Shown: in pieces, positions 43,785 to 52,143 of the stretch
How the letters are laid out: each line of letters opens with the position of its first letter
Position numbering within the stretch: the stretch's first letter is position 1
Assembly: GCF_004118155.1 (NCBI RefSeq)
Contig: NZ_SAIQ01000001.1
Location: 124,001 to 188,000, forward strand
Direction of reading: 5' to 3'
Length of the DNA stretch: 64,000 nt
From: Edaphocola flava
GTDB taxonomy: Bacteria; Bacteroidota; Bacteroidia; Chitinophagales; Chitinophagaceae
The notes under the pieces: model-generated
Told to the model about the DNA's origin: nothing
Databases searched by the model: none
What the model saw: only the letters and a program-made list of their open reading frames with translations
Position numbers and translations under genes: made by a program

Positions 43785-44583
43785 TAAAATCAATATTAAA
43801 CATATTAAAACACTGCTAAGGGTATCTGTCCAAATACTCTTAGCAGTGTTTATATATTATGTCTTTATGGGTCTACAAACCTATTTATTCAATAGGCTGC
43901 CCTATAATTTAAGCCTGCTTGGTCCTTTGGTAATATTGAGTACCTACATCCTGCTTAAGCGCAAATGGCTGCGACAAGGATACAGCCTGCTATATGGATT
44001 AAAGCGTACTGTGTACATTTTCGTTGTTACCATCTTAAGTTTTTTTGTATTTACGATAGTGTATATGTTAGCAAATGCTGTCTATACGCATACTATTTCC
44101 GAACTGTTCGCCAATTATACCAATCTGCTTAAATCGATACTTCCACACTTCAATCAATGGCTCACGACCGTTTTTGCTGCCGGTATGGAAGAGATATTAT
44201 TCCGGTTTATTATCCTTTCTTTACTTATATACAATGGTGTAAACCGTTATCTTGCCATGCTGTTTAGTTCGGTGTTATTCGCGATGGTGCACCTGCAATA
44301 TAACCTATATGTTTTAGGTCATATTGTGCAGATTGGTACAGCACTATCCATGTTGTACCTGATTTTCCGCAACCTGGGTGTGGCTATAGGCATGCATGCC
44401 GCACATAACTATATCATTGATGCAGATCACAGCTTTCAAGAAACCAACTATACGCCACATAGTTTTATGGAGGTATTACAGGATAATGTAACTGTCTCAA
44501 TAGTATGTTGTCTCGTTATCCTGCTCTGGATCTACACCCAATACATCCGGCCGCGATTGCAGAAGCAACAGATAAGTTTATAA
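43777..44583 (+). CDS. CPBP-family (CAAX/Abi) intramembrane metalloprotease
   Basis: The 268-residue protein has about seven to eight membrane helices and all three CPBP motifs: EExxxR (Glu138, Glu139, Arg143), FxxxH (Phe168, His172) and HxxxN (His207, Asn211). Members process prenylated proteins or peptide pheromones, or give immunity to bacteriocins. Which of these applies is not known. It overlaps the Cys-rich lipoprotein gene, which is therefore its likeliest partner or substrate. A 17-bp stem-loop follows. Confidence 0.85.
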   Translation: MNNKINIKHIKTLLRVSVQILLAVFIYYVFMGLQTYLFNRLPYNLSLLGPLVILSTYILLKRKWLRQGYSLLYGLKRTVYIFVVTILSFFVFTIVYMLANAVYTHTISELFANYTNLLKSILPHFNQWLTTVFAAGMEEILFRFIILSLLIYNGVNRYLAMLFSSVLFAMVHLQYNLYVLGHIVQIGTALSMLYLIFRNLGVAIGMHAAHNYIIDADHSFQETNYTPHSFMEVLQDNVTVSIVCCLVILLWIYTQYIRPRLQKQQISL

Positions 44584-44620
44584 ATCACACAGGGTCAGCA
44601 TAGTGCTGACCCTGTGTGAT
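44584..44620. terminator. Strong stem-loop between convergent genes
   Basis: Perfect 17-bp arms (44584-44600 and 44604-44620) with a 3-nt loop, but little T tract on either strand, so termination efficiency is uncertain. Confidence 0.55.
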
Positions 44621-44641
44621 GAAATGTATTTGCTATAATTA

Positions 44642-45631
44642 TTAGTAAGCTGGATGTAATGGTTTGGTACCCATAATGGTATCAATTTCTCCCAGTACTT
44701 CTGCCGTCAGTTTAGGCAGGATGTCCAGTGCTTTTAAATTCTCTGTCAATTGTGATTCTTTGGTAGCACCAATGATGGCTGTGGTCACATTCGGGTTGGC
44801 GATGGTCCAGGCCAGGCTTAAAGTAGCCAGTGAGGTACCCAGTTCATCGGCCACTTTTTTCAGGTTGCGTACATCCTGTAATTTCTGATCGGTGATGGTT
44901 TTATCTTTCAGCCATTCAAAGCCTTCAAGAGACAAGCGAGAACCATCAGGTATACCATCGTTATACTTACCGGTCAGTAAACCGGAGGCCAGTGGGCTCC
45001 AGATGGTGGTACCCATACCTACCGTTTTAAAGATCTGCAGGTACTCCTGCTCCATTTTATGGCGGTTGAAGAGGTTATACTCCGGCTGCTCCATCTTAGG
45101 GCCTTCCAGTCCCAGACGTTGTGCTACAGCATGGGCTTCCATGATCTCTACACCACTCCATTCGCTGGTACCCCAGTAGAAGATTTTGCCCTGCTGAATG
45201 AGTGTATTCATCGTGCGTACGACTTCTTCAATAGGTACATGCTTATCGGGACGGTGGCAGAAATAAAGATCCAGGTAATCTACCTGCAATCTTTTCAGCG
45301 CCTCATCACAGGCTTCCATTATATGTTTGCGGCCCAATCCGTGCTGGTTAGGCTTATTTTCTTTCCCTCTCCAGCCAAAGAAGACTTTGCTGGATACTAC
45401 ATAGGATGTACGATCCCAGTTCTTTGTTTTCAGCACACGGCCCATCATTTTTTCAGATTCGCCCAGTGCGTATACCTCTGCATTATCAAAAAAGTTAACC
45501 CCGTTCTCATAAGCAATGCTCATCAGCCGGTCAGAGATGCCATCATCAATCTGTTTGTGGAAAGTAACCCATGAACCGAATGATAATATACTCAGATCCA
45601 GGCCGGTATTACCCATTTTACGATATTCCAT
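44642..45631 (-). CDS. Aldo/keto reductase, potassium-channel beta-subunit-like group
   Basis: The start at ATG 45631 gives 329 residues and the usual beginning MEYRKMGNTGLDLSILSFGSW. The catalytic tetrad is readable: Asp49 and Tyr54 (FFDNAEVYALGESE), Lys82 (SSKVFF) and the histidine in YFCHRPDK. NADPH-contact segments include TTIWSPLASGLLTGKYNDG and a late AIIGATKESQL. It reduces aldehydes or ketones; the nearest groups are YghZ-like and Kv-beta-like enzymes. An extension to 45664 is not needed. It is a single gene. Confidence 0.88.
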   Translation of the reverse strand: MEYRKMGNTGLDLSILSFGSWVTFHKQIDDGISDRLMSIAYENGVNFFDNAEVYALGESEKMMGRVLKTKNWDRTSYVVSSKVFFGWRGKENKPNQHGLGRKHIMEACDEALKRLQVDYLDLYFCHRPDKHVPIEEVVRTMNTLIQQGKIFYWGTSEWSGVEIMEAHAVAQRLGLEGPKMEQPEYNLFNRHKMEQEYLQIFKTVGMGTTIWSPLASGLLTGKYNDGIPDGSRLSLEGFEWLKDKTITDQKLQDVRNLKKVADELGTSLATLSLAWTIANPNVTTAIIGATKESQLTENLKALDILPKLTAEVLGEIDTIMGTKPLHPAY

Positions 45632-45661
45632 ATTTGCTTGATTATTATTTTGTTGAAGATA

Positions 45662-45669
45662 CAAATGTA
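45662..45669 (-). promoter_or_regulatory. -7 element of the aldo/keto reductase gene
   Basis: On the minus strand TACATTTG fits TAnnTTTG and lies 30 nt before ATG 45631. It falls at the 5' end of the longer frame, which supports the shorter start. Confidence 0.45.
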
Positions 45670-45741
45670 GACTAATGATCTGCAGTAAAACGTTAGTTTA
45701 TTCTTAAGCAGGCATCAATAAATATGATATAATCGTCCCAT

Positions 45742-45782
45742 AAAAAAAGCGGGCCGCATATAATAATGCGACCCGTTCTTTT
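45742..45782 (-). terminator. Terminator after the 45802-46437 barrel gene
   Basis: On the minus strand aaaagaacgggtcgcat pairs imperfectly with atgcggcccgctttttt, with a T tract at the end. It lies about 20 nt after the stop. Confidence 0.7.
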
Positions 45783-45801
45783 GTATTTTATATTGTATAA
45801 A

Positions 45802-46437
45802 TTACTTGCTTCTGTCAAATTTATATCCGATACCAACCTGGATATTATTTGTTGCACCCAGATCGTTCACACCGAACACACGGTCATATGGTCTTGGAGC
45901 GATGTAGTTATATCTTGCTTCTACAAAGAAACCTTTTACGATATAATAGTTTGCTCCTACCACACCACCAATCTGGAATGGGTTCAGGTAATCGCTGGTC
46001 TCTGTTCTGTCTCCCTGGGTAGAACCTGTTTTCAGGTTAGTATTAGAAGCCAGGTTGAAGTTAAAAGTAGGCCCTGCAAATACGCTGAAAGAAGGTGTAA
46101 TAAAATATTTTGCTTCCAGTGGTACGCTGATAGAATGGAAACGGTTGATAGATACTACAGTTGCATTATTAACCGTAGCTTTCGTTCTCAGGTTGTAAAA
46201 ATCGTAGTTCGCCTCTAATTGCAGTTTGAATTTATCACTTGGTTTCTTGAAGGAGAACTCTACTAATCCACCGGCATAACCACCTACACCGAATGGAGAT
46301 GTAACGCCTGAAGTTTTATTTTCCAGCATAGAGTTAGAAAAGTTTGCCCCTCCTTTAACTCCGAATCTAACTGATTGTGCATTTGTCGTCGTTGCAACAG
46401 CGGCCAGGGCTGCTACTGATAAAATCATCTTCTTCAT
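45802..46437 (-). CDS. Outer-membrane beta-barrel protein (porin-like)
   Basis: The 211-residue protein has a signal peptide (MKKMILSVAALAAVATTTNAQ) and the eight-strand barrel pattern of the Bacteroidota outer-membrane beta-barrel family: FGVKGGANFSNSM, GGYAGGLVEFSF, LEANYDFYNL, FFVEARYNYIA and a final IQVGIGYKF ending in basic residues. The function is unknown; it could be structural or a small porin. It is a single gene. Confidence 0.8.
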   Translation of the reverse strand: MKKMILSVAALAAVATTTNAQSVRFGVKGGANFSNSMLENKTSGVTSPFGVGGYAGGLVEFSFKKPSDKFKLQLEANYDFYNLRTKATVNNATVVSINRFHSISVPLEAKYFITPSFSVFAGPTFNFNLASNTNLKTGSTQGDRTETSDYLNPFQIGGVVGANYYIVKGFFVEARYNYIAPRPYDRVFGVNDLGATNNIQVGIGYKFDRSK

Positions 46438-46602
46438 AAAATTGCTATTTTGTTTGTTTTTGTTTGTTTACTACACGGTGCATAAAGCAGGCATGTCATT
46501 CATTTACAAAGGCAAAATAACGAAGCCGATGACTACAAAAGTCGGCCGGACGTGATTTTAGGATGTCTTTAACGGTGCATCCCTATTGAGCGGCATTTAT
46601 TT

Positions 46603-47301
46603 TTAACGTACATTAAACAAATACATCAGCTTTACACTCCACACATTATTGAACTGCTCATCCCTGCCGAAACTGCTCAGTGCGGCATTCGGTTTACGGA
46701 TAGATGCCAGGGAATACTGAAACCTGGGCGAGACAAAAAAGCCATAGCCGACATGAAAATTAGCGGTAGCGAGAAAGCTCACATCCAGTTTACGGAAAGG
46801 AAAATTGTATACCTGTCCGCTTACAGTACTGATCTGCTCTTCTGAGGCTCCGAGGTAGCCCAGTGCAAAACCGGCGCCATATATGCTCTTGCGTGGCCCG
46901 CGCCAGTAATTAAGCTGTAACGGGATCTCTGCATAGATCAAGGATATTTTCTGCTGTTGCACGTTTGTGGCGATACCACTACCGGAACCAAACGCACCTT
47001 TTCCGGCATACAGCACTTCCATGCTCCAGGCCAGGGTACCCTCAACAGGCAATCCGGCATTACGCACCGGCAGGTATAGTATACCGCCACCAGCCGGGCT
47101 GATCTTGTTATACCCTTTATACCCATCACCATCTACCTGTGTAAAGTTGGCCCCGGCCAGCAGTCCGCCCACAGGGCGGGCATTATCATAATCATATTGT
47201 GCGCTGGTCAATGGCATATTAACCAAAGAAAACAGTACAATTAAGATAACTTTACTACCTTTATCCGATAATATTCTGAACATATTTCTGATCATAGGCA
47301 T
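46603..47301 (-). CDS. Outer-membrane beta-barrel protein
   Basis: The 232-residue protein has a signal (hydrophobic KVILIVLFSLVNMPLTSAQ) and the barrel pattern GLLAGANFTQVDGDGYKGYN, SLIYAEIPLQLNYW, GAGFALGYLG and FFVSPRFQYSL, with a C-terminal VKLMYLFNV. The lead-in resembles the common barrel family in which GxxxGxNxSQxDGDxxxGxxK is typical. It is divergent from the gene at 47310 with only 8 nt between starts, so promoters must lie inside the neighbouring coding sequence or be shared. Confidence 0.78.
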   Translation of the reverse strand: MPMIRNMFRILSDKGSKVILIVLFSLVNMPLTSAQYDYDNARPVGGLLAGANFTQVDGDGYKGYNKISPAGGGILYLPVRNAGLPVEGTLAWSMEVLYAGKGAFGSGSGIATNVQQQKISLIYAEIPLQLNYWRGPRKSIYGAGFALGYLGASEEQISTVSGQVYNFPFRKLDVSFLATANFHVGYGFFVSPRFQYSLASIRKPNAALSSFGRDEQFNNVWSVKLMYLFNVR

Positions 47302-47309
47302 ATATCTAT

Positions 47310-47618
47310 ATGAGTTTCAAATATACACCAAACACCCTTAAAAAAATGGAACAGCTTTTTGATGAAGCGAAGTACATTGTGCGATATGAGAAAGGTACTT
47401 TTTCATCTGGTTACTGCATCCTGGAGCACAAGAAAGTGGTGGTGATCAATAAATTCTTAAATACAGAAGGACGTATCAATGCACTGATTGAGATCCTGCC
47501 TGATATTAAACTGGACGAAGACAGCCTGAGCGGTGAAATGCAAAAATGGTATGCACAACTGGGTCAGCGCCCGCAGGGAGACGATAACGGATCGGTACAA
47601 TCTGAACTAAATCTTTAA
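47310..47618 (+). CDS. Small conserved cytosolic protein, unknown function
   Basis: The 102-residue protein lacks signal and membrane segments. It has a helical start (NTLKKMEQLFDEAKYIVRYEKG), then GTFSSGYCILEHKKVVVINKFLNTEGR and a helical end. The pattern (Leu-x-Glu-x-Lys-x-Val-x-Val-Leu-Asn-like centre) is one I have seen as a conserved Bacteroidota hypothetical. It is followed 16 nt later by the MBL hydrolase and waaA genes, probably in one operon. Confidence 0.6.
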   Translation: MSFKYTPNTLKKMEQLFDEAKYIVRYEKGTFSSGYCILEHKKVVVINKFLNTEGRINALIEILPDIKLDEDSLSGEMQKWYAQLGQRPQGDDNGSVQSELNL

Positions 47619-47634
47619 CACTCAAACCTTTTCT

Positions 47635-48396
47635 GTGAATATTACTTTTCTTGGCACCGGAACGTCTCAGGGTGTTCCCATGATCGGCTGTGGTTGCGAG
47701 GTCTGTACCTCTGCTAACCCGAAGGACAACCGGTTACGATCGGCGGTCTGGCTGCAAAATGAAGATACCAGCGTGGTCATCGATAGCGGACCAGACTTCC
47801 GCTACCAGATGTTGCGGGCCAAAGTAGAAACCCTGGACGGTATTGTATTTACGCATGGCCATAAGGATCATGTAGCCGGGCTGGATGATGTGCGGGCCTA
47901 TAACTACTGGACGCAGAAAGACATTGACATATTTGCAAATCCGGATACGGAAGAGATATTAAGAAGAGAGTTTCAATATGCCTTCAGCAATATCCAGTAC
48001 CCTGGCTTGCCGCAGTTGGCTATCCACTCCCTGACCGGACAGGACTTTACTGTCGGCAGTATGGATTTCCGTACAATTAAAGTGCTGCATTATAAACTGG
48101 AAGTATTTGGTTACCGCATTGGTGACTTTACTTATATTACAGATGCCAATTACATTGCTCCTGAAGAGATGGATAAGATCCGCGGGACAAAAATCCTGGT
48201 CTTAAATGCGCTTCGTCATGAAAAGCATATTTCTCATTTCACCCTGAACGAGGCTATTGAGATTGCCCGGGAGATCGGGGCCGAACAAACTTATTTTACC
48301 CATATCAGCCATCAGTTAGGCCTGCATGATGAAATTAATGCATCGCTGCCCCAGGGGATATTCCTGGCCTATGACGGACTGAAGTTAACTTGCTAA
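47635..48396 (+). CDS. MBL-fold metallohydrolase (PhnP-like phosphodiesterase)
   Basis: The 253-residue protein starts with GTG 47635 (no alternative ATG keeps the conserved FLGTGTSQGVPMIGCGCEVC start). The HxHxDH metal motif is at residues 74-79 (FTHGHKDH). YITDANYI and THISHQLGLHDE supply later ligands. The cysteines in CGCEVC are typical of the PhnP/YycJ-type group that hydrolyse phosphodiesters. The stop overlaps the waaA start (TAATG), so translation is coupled. Confidence 0.87.
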   Translation: MNITFLGTGTSQGVPMIGCGCEVCTSANPKDNRLRSAVWLQNEDTSVVIDSGPDFRYQMLRAKVETLDGIVFTHGHKDHVAGLDDVRAYNYWTQKDIDIFANPDTEEILRREFQYAFSNIQYPGLPQLAIHSLTGQDFTVGSMDFRTIKVLHYKLEVFGYRIGDFTYITDANYIAPEEMDKIRGTKILVLNALRHEKHISHFTLNEAIEIAREIGAEQTYFTHISHQLGLHDEINASLPQGIFLAYDGLKLTC

Positions 48397-49649
48397 TGTT
48401 TTTGCTGCAGCTGTTCTTATATAATCTTTCTATTCAACTGTATGCTGCGGCGGCGGCTGTCATGGCTTTATTTCAAAATAAAGCCCGGCTTTTTGTGCAG
48501 GGACGGAAAGGTTTATTATCCCGCATTCAGAAAGACATGCAGGCAGAACAGCGCAAACGTATATGGATGCACTGCGCCAGCCTGGGCGAGTTCGAACAGG
48601 GCAGGCCCCTGCTGGAGCAGCTGAAAGCCTCCTACCCTGACTATTGCATTGTACTGACCTTCTTTTCGCCTTCCGGATATGAAGTGCGCAAAAATTATAA
48701 TGGGGCAGATTATGTTTATTACCTCCCCCTGGATACACCGGGCAATGCCCGGAAATTCGTAAAAGCTGTGGCGCCACAACTGGCGGTATTTGTCAAATAT
48801 GAGTTCTGGTATCATTACCTGCGCCAGTTACATAACCAGAAGATACACACAATCATTATCTCTACTATTTTTCAGCAAAGACATGCGTTCTTTAAATGGT
48901 ATGGCCAGCTGCACCGTAAAATGCTGGGCTATTTCGACCACCTTTTTGTACAAACCGAATTATCGGTACAGTTACTGGATACTATAGGGGTACGCCATTG
49001 TACGCTTGTGGGAGATACCCGCCTGGACCGGGCAATGGCTATTGCTGCTGAACAAAAGGAAATAGAGGGGATTGCTACATTTAAAGGCAATGATCAGGTG
49101 ATCGTAGCTGGTAGTACCTGGGCAGCCGATGAGCAACTGCTGGCAGAAACATTGAGCACCCTTCCCGAAGGCACCAAGTTGCTGATGGCACCGCATGAGA
49201 TTGACGAGGTGCATATCAGGCAGATACAAGAGCTGTTCGGTTCGCAAAGCTGCCTGTACGATCAGCCCGAACGCTTTGCGTCAAGTCGTGTACTGATCGT
49301 CAACAAAATAGGACTACTGGCCTATCTATATCGTTATGCTGATTATGCCTGGATTGGTGGTGGCTTCAATAAAACGGGCATTCACAACAGCATCGAAGCA
49401 GCAGTATATGGCAAGGCATTGTGCTGGGGACCTAATTATGATCGCTACCAGGAGGCGCTGGACCTGATCGATTGCCAGGCGGCAAAATCATGTACACATG
49501 TTGAGGAGCTGGCTGCACAACTCCGTGAATGGCAGAGTGATACACAAAAATACACCTTTGCATCACAGGCATCATTAACATATGTCCTGAAACACAAAGG
49601 TGCAACACTGCGTATTATGCAATACTTAGCTACGCAAAATATTTTTTAA
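48396..49649 (+). CDS. waaA: 3-deoxy-D-manno-octulosonic acid (Kdo) transferase
   Basis: WaaA adds Kdo from CMP-Kdo to lipid A at the inner membrane. The start at ATG 48396 gives 417 residues, with a short N-terminal anchor (LLQLFLYNLSIQLYAAAAAV). The N-terminal glycosyltransferase half shows WMHCASLGEFEQGRPLLE, FVKYEFWYHYL and GDTRLDRA. The C-terminal half has VAGSTWAADEQLL, APHEIDEVH and GGGFNKTGIHNSIEAAVYGKALCWGPNY, the classic family motif. It overlaps the MBL hydrolase gene by 1 nt. Its 3' end overlaps the convergent gene by 20 nt. Confidence 0.93.
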   Translation: MFLLQLFLYNLSIQLYAAAAAVMALFQNKARLFVQGRKGLLSRIQKDMQAEQRKRIWMHCASLGEFEQGRPLLEQLKASYPDYCIVLTFFSPSGYEVRKNYNGADYVYYLPLDTPGNARKFVKAVAPQLAVFVKYEFWYHYLRQLHNQKIHTIIISTIFQQRHAFFKWYGQLHRKMLGYFDHLFVQTELSVQLLDTIGVRHCTLVGDTRLDRAMAIAAEQKEIEGIATFKGNDQVIVAGSTWAADEQLLAETLSTLPEGTKLLMAPHEIDEVHIRQIQELFGSQSCLYDQPERFASSRVLIVNKIGLLAYLYRYADYAWIGGGFNKTGIHNSIEAAVYGKALCWGPNYDRYQEALDLIDCQAAKSCTHVEELAAQLREWQSDTQKYTFASQASLTYVLKHKGATLRIMQYLATQNIF

Positions 49650-50571
49650 CGGTGGTCAGTAAGGACTGATAGGTTTCATCTTCTTCCGACCAGTTATATT
49701 GTCCGCGCGCTTCATTGGCAATCCATTCTTCTGCTTCATCTAGTGTACTACAGAAGTTTATCTTATCCAGGGTTGTCTCGTAAGCTGTTTTATTATTCGA
49801 AAACAGTTCATTCATAAACTGGTACTTATCATTGATCCCGATAAAAGAGCGTACATCTTTAAATGATTTCTGAAACAAATATCCGGATGTAGCATTATGT
49901 TCCGGTGCTGATTTTCGTTCCCGTTCCGGCTCCGCTACTATTACCGGCTCAAGCTCCTGCTCTTCAGCGGCGGCAGGCAGCTCCAGGTGTATTTCAGACT
50001 GGATCGGTTCATCCATATGTTCCAGCACAGGCTTTAAAGCTTCTTCTTCCGCTTCCGGCATGGTCTGCACTTCAGCTACCGGCTCTTCTTCGGCCGGCAA
50101 TACGGGTTCTTCGGTGGTAATCTCTGCTACTTCATCGACTACATGCGGTACCACTTCCTGCGGAGTTTCAGCAACGGCAACTTCAGTTTCTGCTTCAGCA
50201 GTTTCTTCTGCCACTGGCATTTCTGCTTCCGGTTCTTCCGTTTGTTCCGGCTCAGGAGGAATAACCTCCTGCACTGTATTGGTCACCACAGGAATGGGCT
50301 CGGTTACGGGTGTCGGTTCAGGTGCTGTTGGTTCAGCATCCTGCACAACTGTTTGTTCTTCAGAAGCGTGAGCAGCTGTAACAGGCTCTGCTGGCCATTC
50401 CGGGGCCGTAACAGCAGTATCTTCTGTAGCTTTACGCCATTCCAGCAGATCGGCATATAATACCCTGGTATAATCCAGCATAAGGTCTATATCTATTACT
50501 TGCTTATCGCCCTTCTGGTAATAAACATCCTGTATTTTCCGCAATAAGTTGTGTATCCGTTCCATGCTCAA
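49630..50571 (-). CDS. Protein with a long Glu/Pro/Ala-rich linker and conserved ends, unknown function
   Basis: The 313-residue protein has a helical N-terminus (about 1-45, ERIHNLLRKIQDVYYQKGDK) and a disordered, acidic Pro/Glu/Val/Ala-rich linker (about 50-225) with many PEPE- and VAE-type repeats. A compact C-terminal domain (about 235-313) reads DVRSFIGINDKYQFMNELF, TLDKINFCSTLDEAEEWI and YQSLLTTVKKYF. The C-terminal domain recurs in Bacteroidota by my recollection, with no known function. The length suggests a tether between two folded parts. Start 50571 or 50565. Confidence 0.7.
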   Translation of the reverse strand: MSMERIHNLLRKIQDVYYQKGDKQVIDIDLMLDYTRVLYADLLEWRKATEDTAVTAPEWPAEPVTAAHASEEQTVVQDAEPTAPEPTPVTEPIPVVTNTVQEVIPPEPEQTEEPEAEMPVAEETAEAETEVAVAETPQEVVPHVVDEVAEITTEEPVLPAEEEPVAEVQTMPEAEEEALKPVLEHMDEPIQSEIHLELPAAAEEQELEPVIVAEPERERKSAPEHNATSGYLFQKSFKDVRSFIGINDKYQFMNELFSNNKTAYETTLDKINFCSTLDEAEEWIANEARGQYNWSEEDETYQSLLTTVKKYFA

Positions 50572-50601
50572 TGTAGTATAGCTACAAATATAAAAATCTT
50601 C

Positions 50602-51390
50602 TTAAAAAGTGAGTCCTAAAAGTAAGCCAATAGTTAAATGTTGGTCGAAATATTTTTCTTCTGCTATAATGGTCCGATCTCCGCCTCCTTTAAAAATGGC
50701 TACCTGAGCCGCATTGGTACTGCCATAACGGTTAGCCCCTACTTTGGTAGAAATATCCAGGCCTACCCTTATTGCTGAGCGGCCAAACAGCGGACGGCTT
50801 TGATAGACAGGTGTTACACTGAAGAGCGATAAAATACCGCCTAGATCTACAGGCTCTGTACCACCATAATCATAATCGATATACGCTCTTACATCTTCAG
50901 CCGGTTGTCCGCTAAGCATATAGCCTTGCTTTACCAGCACAACATCTGTTTTGTTATTGTTGGAAGAGAGGGCGGTATAGTTCAATTCCAGGCCCAGACG
51001 GCTACCGTTTTGCCAACGTTTGGCAATAATGCCTGCACCTACCTTTATTGTAGTATAATAATTGGTAAAATCGGAGCGATACAGGACTGTATGTTGCTCA
51101 GGATCGGTTACGGTAAATGCTGAGGGCTGCTGCAATATACCCAGTCCAAACCGCAGATAAAATCCGTTTTTCTCCCCTGTTGCATTCAGTGATAAGCCCA
51201 GGTTGCTTTTTGCCGGCAGGCTGATCAGTCCTCTTTTAGCCCCTTGTATATCCATGCCATTGATTTGCTGTTGCCAGGCTCCTTCAGCAAAAAAGCGAAA
51301 GGTAGTTTTCTTTTTCTGTGCCGATGCATTGATGCCCGGTGCTGCAATGCCCATCAAAGTCAGGCAGCAGATGATGTTCTTTATATTCAT
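50602..51390 (-). CDS. Exported beta-barrel-like protein, unknown function
   Basis: The 262-residue protein has a signal peptide (MNIKNIICCLTLMGIAAPGINASAQ) and alternating hydrophobic/polar strands (FRFFAEGAWQQQ, FYLRFGLGILQQ, TTIKVGAGIIAKRW, LGLELNYTAL, IRVGLDISTKVG, LTIGLLLGLTF) ending in Phe, as outer-membrane barrels do. No family is recognised. It lies 11 nt after the lipoprotein-like gene upstream (51402-52028), so the two form an operon. Confidence 0.68.
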   Translation of the reverse strand: MNIKNIICCLTLMGIAAPGINASAQKKKTTFRFFAEGAWQQQINGMDIQGAKRGLISLPAKSNLGLSLNATGEKNGFYLRFGLGILQQPSAFTVTDPEQHTVLYRSDFTNYYTTIKVGAGIIAKRWQNGSRLGLELNYTALSSNNNKTDVVLVKQGYMLSGQPAEDVRAYIDYDYGGTEPVDLGGILSLFSVTPVYQSRPLFGRSAIRVGLDISTKVGANRYGSTNAAQVAIFKGGGDRTIIAEEKYFDQHLTIGLLLGLTF

Positions 51391-51401
51391 ATTGCTCTGG
51401 T

Positions 51402-52028
51402 TTAGTAAATGCGAAAAGTATAGGTTGTATCTCTGAATATAACACCGTCTGTGGTCGTCAGTTCAGTAATAAACTGCTGTTGACTACCCGGTACAGCAGG
51501 TCCTTGTTTTAACCTGCAGAATACGGCCGGAACAAAATATTCCTGTGCGATATTCATCGATTGCAACACGGTATTATACGCCGCAGCATCAAGCCAGTTA
51601 CGGCTATCCTCATCCATAAAGTCGCAGATGGCACTGATCTCGTCACCAGCATGATAGCTAGCATTATAATCATTCAGGGTATAGATATGAAAGGACCGGA
51701 TCTGCTCCAGGAAATTATATCTTGGTGGGCCCGGTTTAAAGGCCAGGGCCTGATTGCCCAGGTGCAACTGATTGATCCCAGTCAGGAATTTGTGGGTTTC
51801 GATTTGGGTATTAATACCTAACTGATGGTAGCTGATTGTATCAGATTCCTGGATAACCTCCCGGGTAGAAAAACCGGATACGTTATCTTCAACATACCGT
51901 ACAGGATAGCTATTGAGATTCTTGATCAGTACATTATAGGTATTGCGGGCACAGGAAGTAGCCCCTATGATCCAGGCAGTCAAGGTAAGGCCCGTAAAGG
52001 CAAAAGAGGTCAGTATCAGTTTTTTCAT
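51402..52028 (-). CDS. Lipoprotein-like exported protein, unknown function
   Basis: The 208-residue protein has a hydrophobic lead and a possible lipobox ending GATSC (Cys26). The body is mixed alpha/beta, with YNVLIKNLNSYPVRYVED and TTDGVIFRDTTYTFRIY at the end. No family is recognised. It is the first gene of a two-gene unit with the barrel-like protein at 50602-51390 (11-nt gap), suggesting an outer-membrane lipoprotein/barrel pair. Confidence 0.62.
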   Translation of the reverse strand: MKKLILTSFAFTGLTLTAWIIGATSCARNTYNVLIKNLNSYPVRYVEDNVSGFSTREVIQESDTISYHQLGINTQIETHKFLTGINQLHLGNQALAFKPGPPRYNFLEQIRSFHIYTLNDYNASYHAGDEISAICDFMDEDSRNWLDAAAYNTVLQSMNIAQEYFVPAVFCRLKQGPAVPGSQQQFITELTTTDGVIFRDTTYTFRIY

Positions 52029-52110
52029 AAAAGGTAAATAAGGGTTGATAAGGAATATATGTCACTATATATAGACGTAAGGCCGTTATTGTTTCTTAGG
52101 GTGCATTCAT

Positions 52111-52143
52111 AAAAAAAGGAGCATTTGTAATGCTCCTTTTTTT
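52111..52143 (-). terminator. Terminator after the nucleoid-associated protein gene
   Basis: Perfect 14-bp arms (52111-52124 and 52130-52143) with a 5-nt loop lie immediately after the stop codon, which the arm overlaps. The A and T tracts make it usable on both strands. Confidence 0.9.

Noticed and set aside
50060-50460. Ser/Thr/Gly-rich and Phe-rich frames on the plus strand at 50060-50371 and 50143-50460
   Set aside because: They are antisense shadows of the repetitive Glu/Pro linker encoded on the minus strand.
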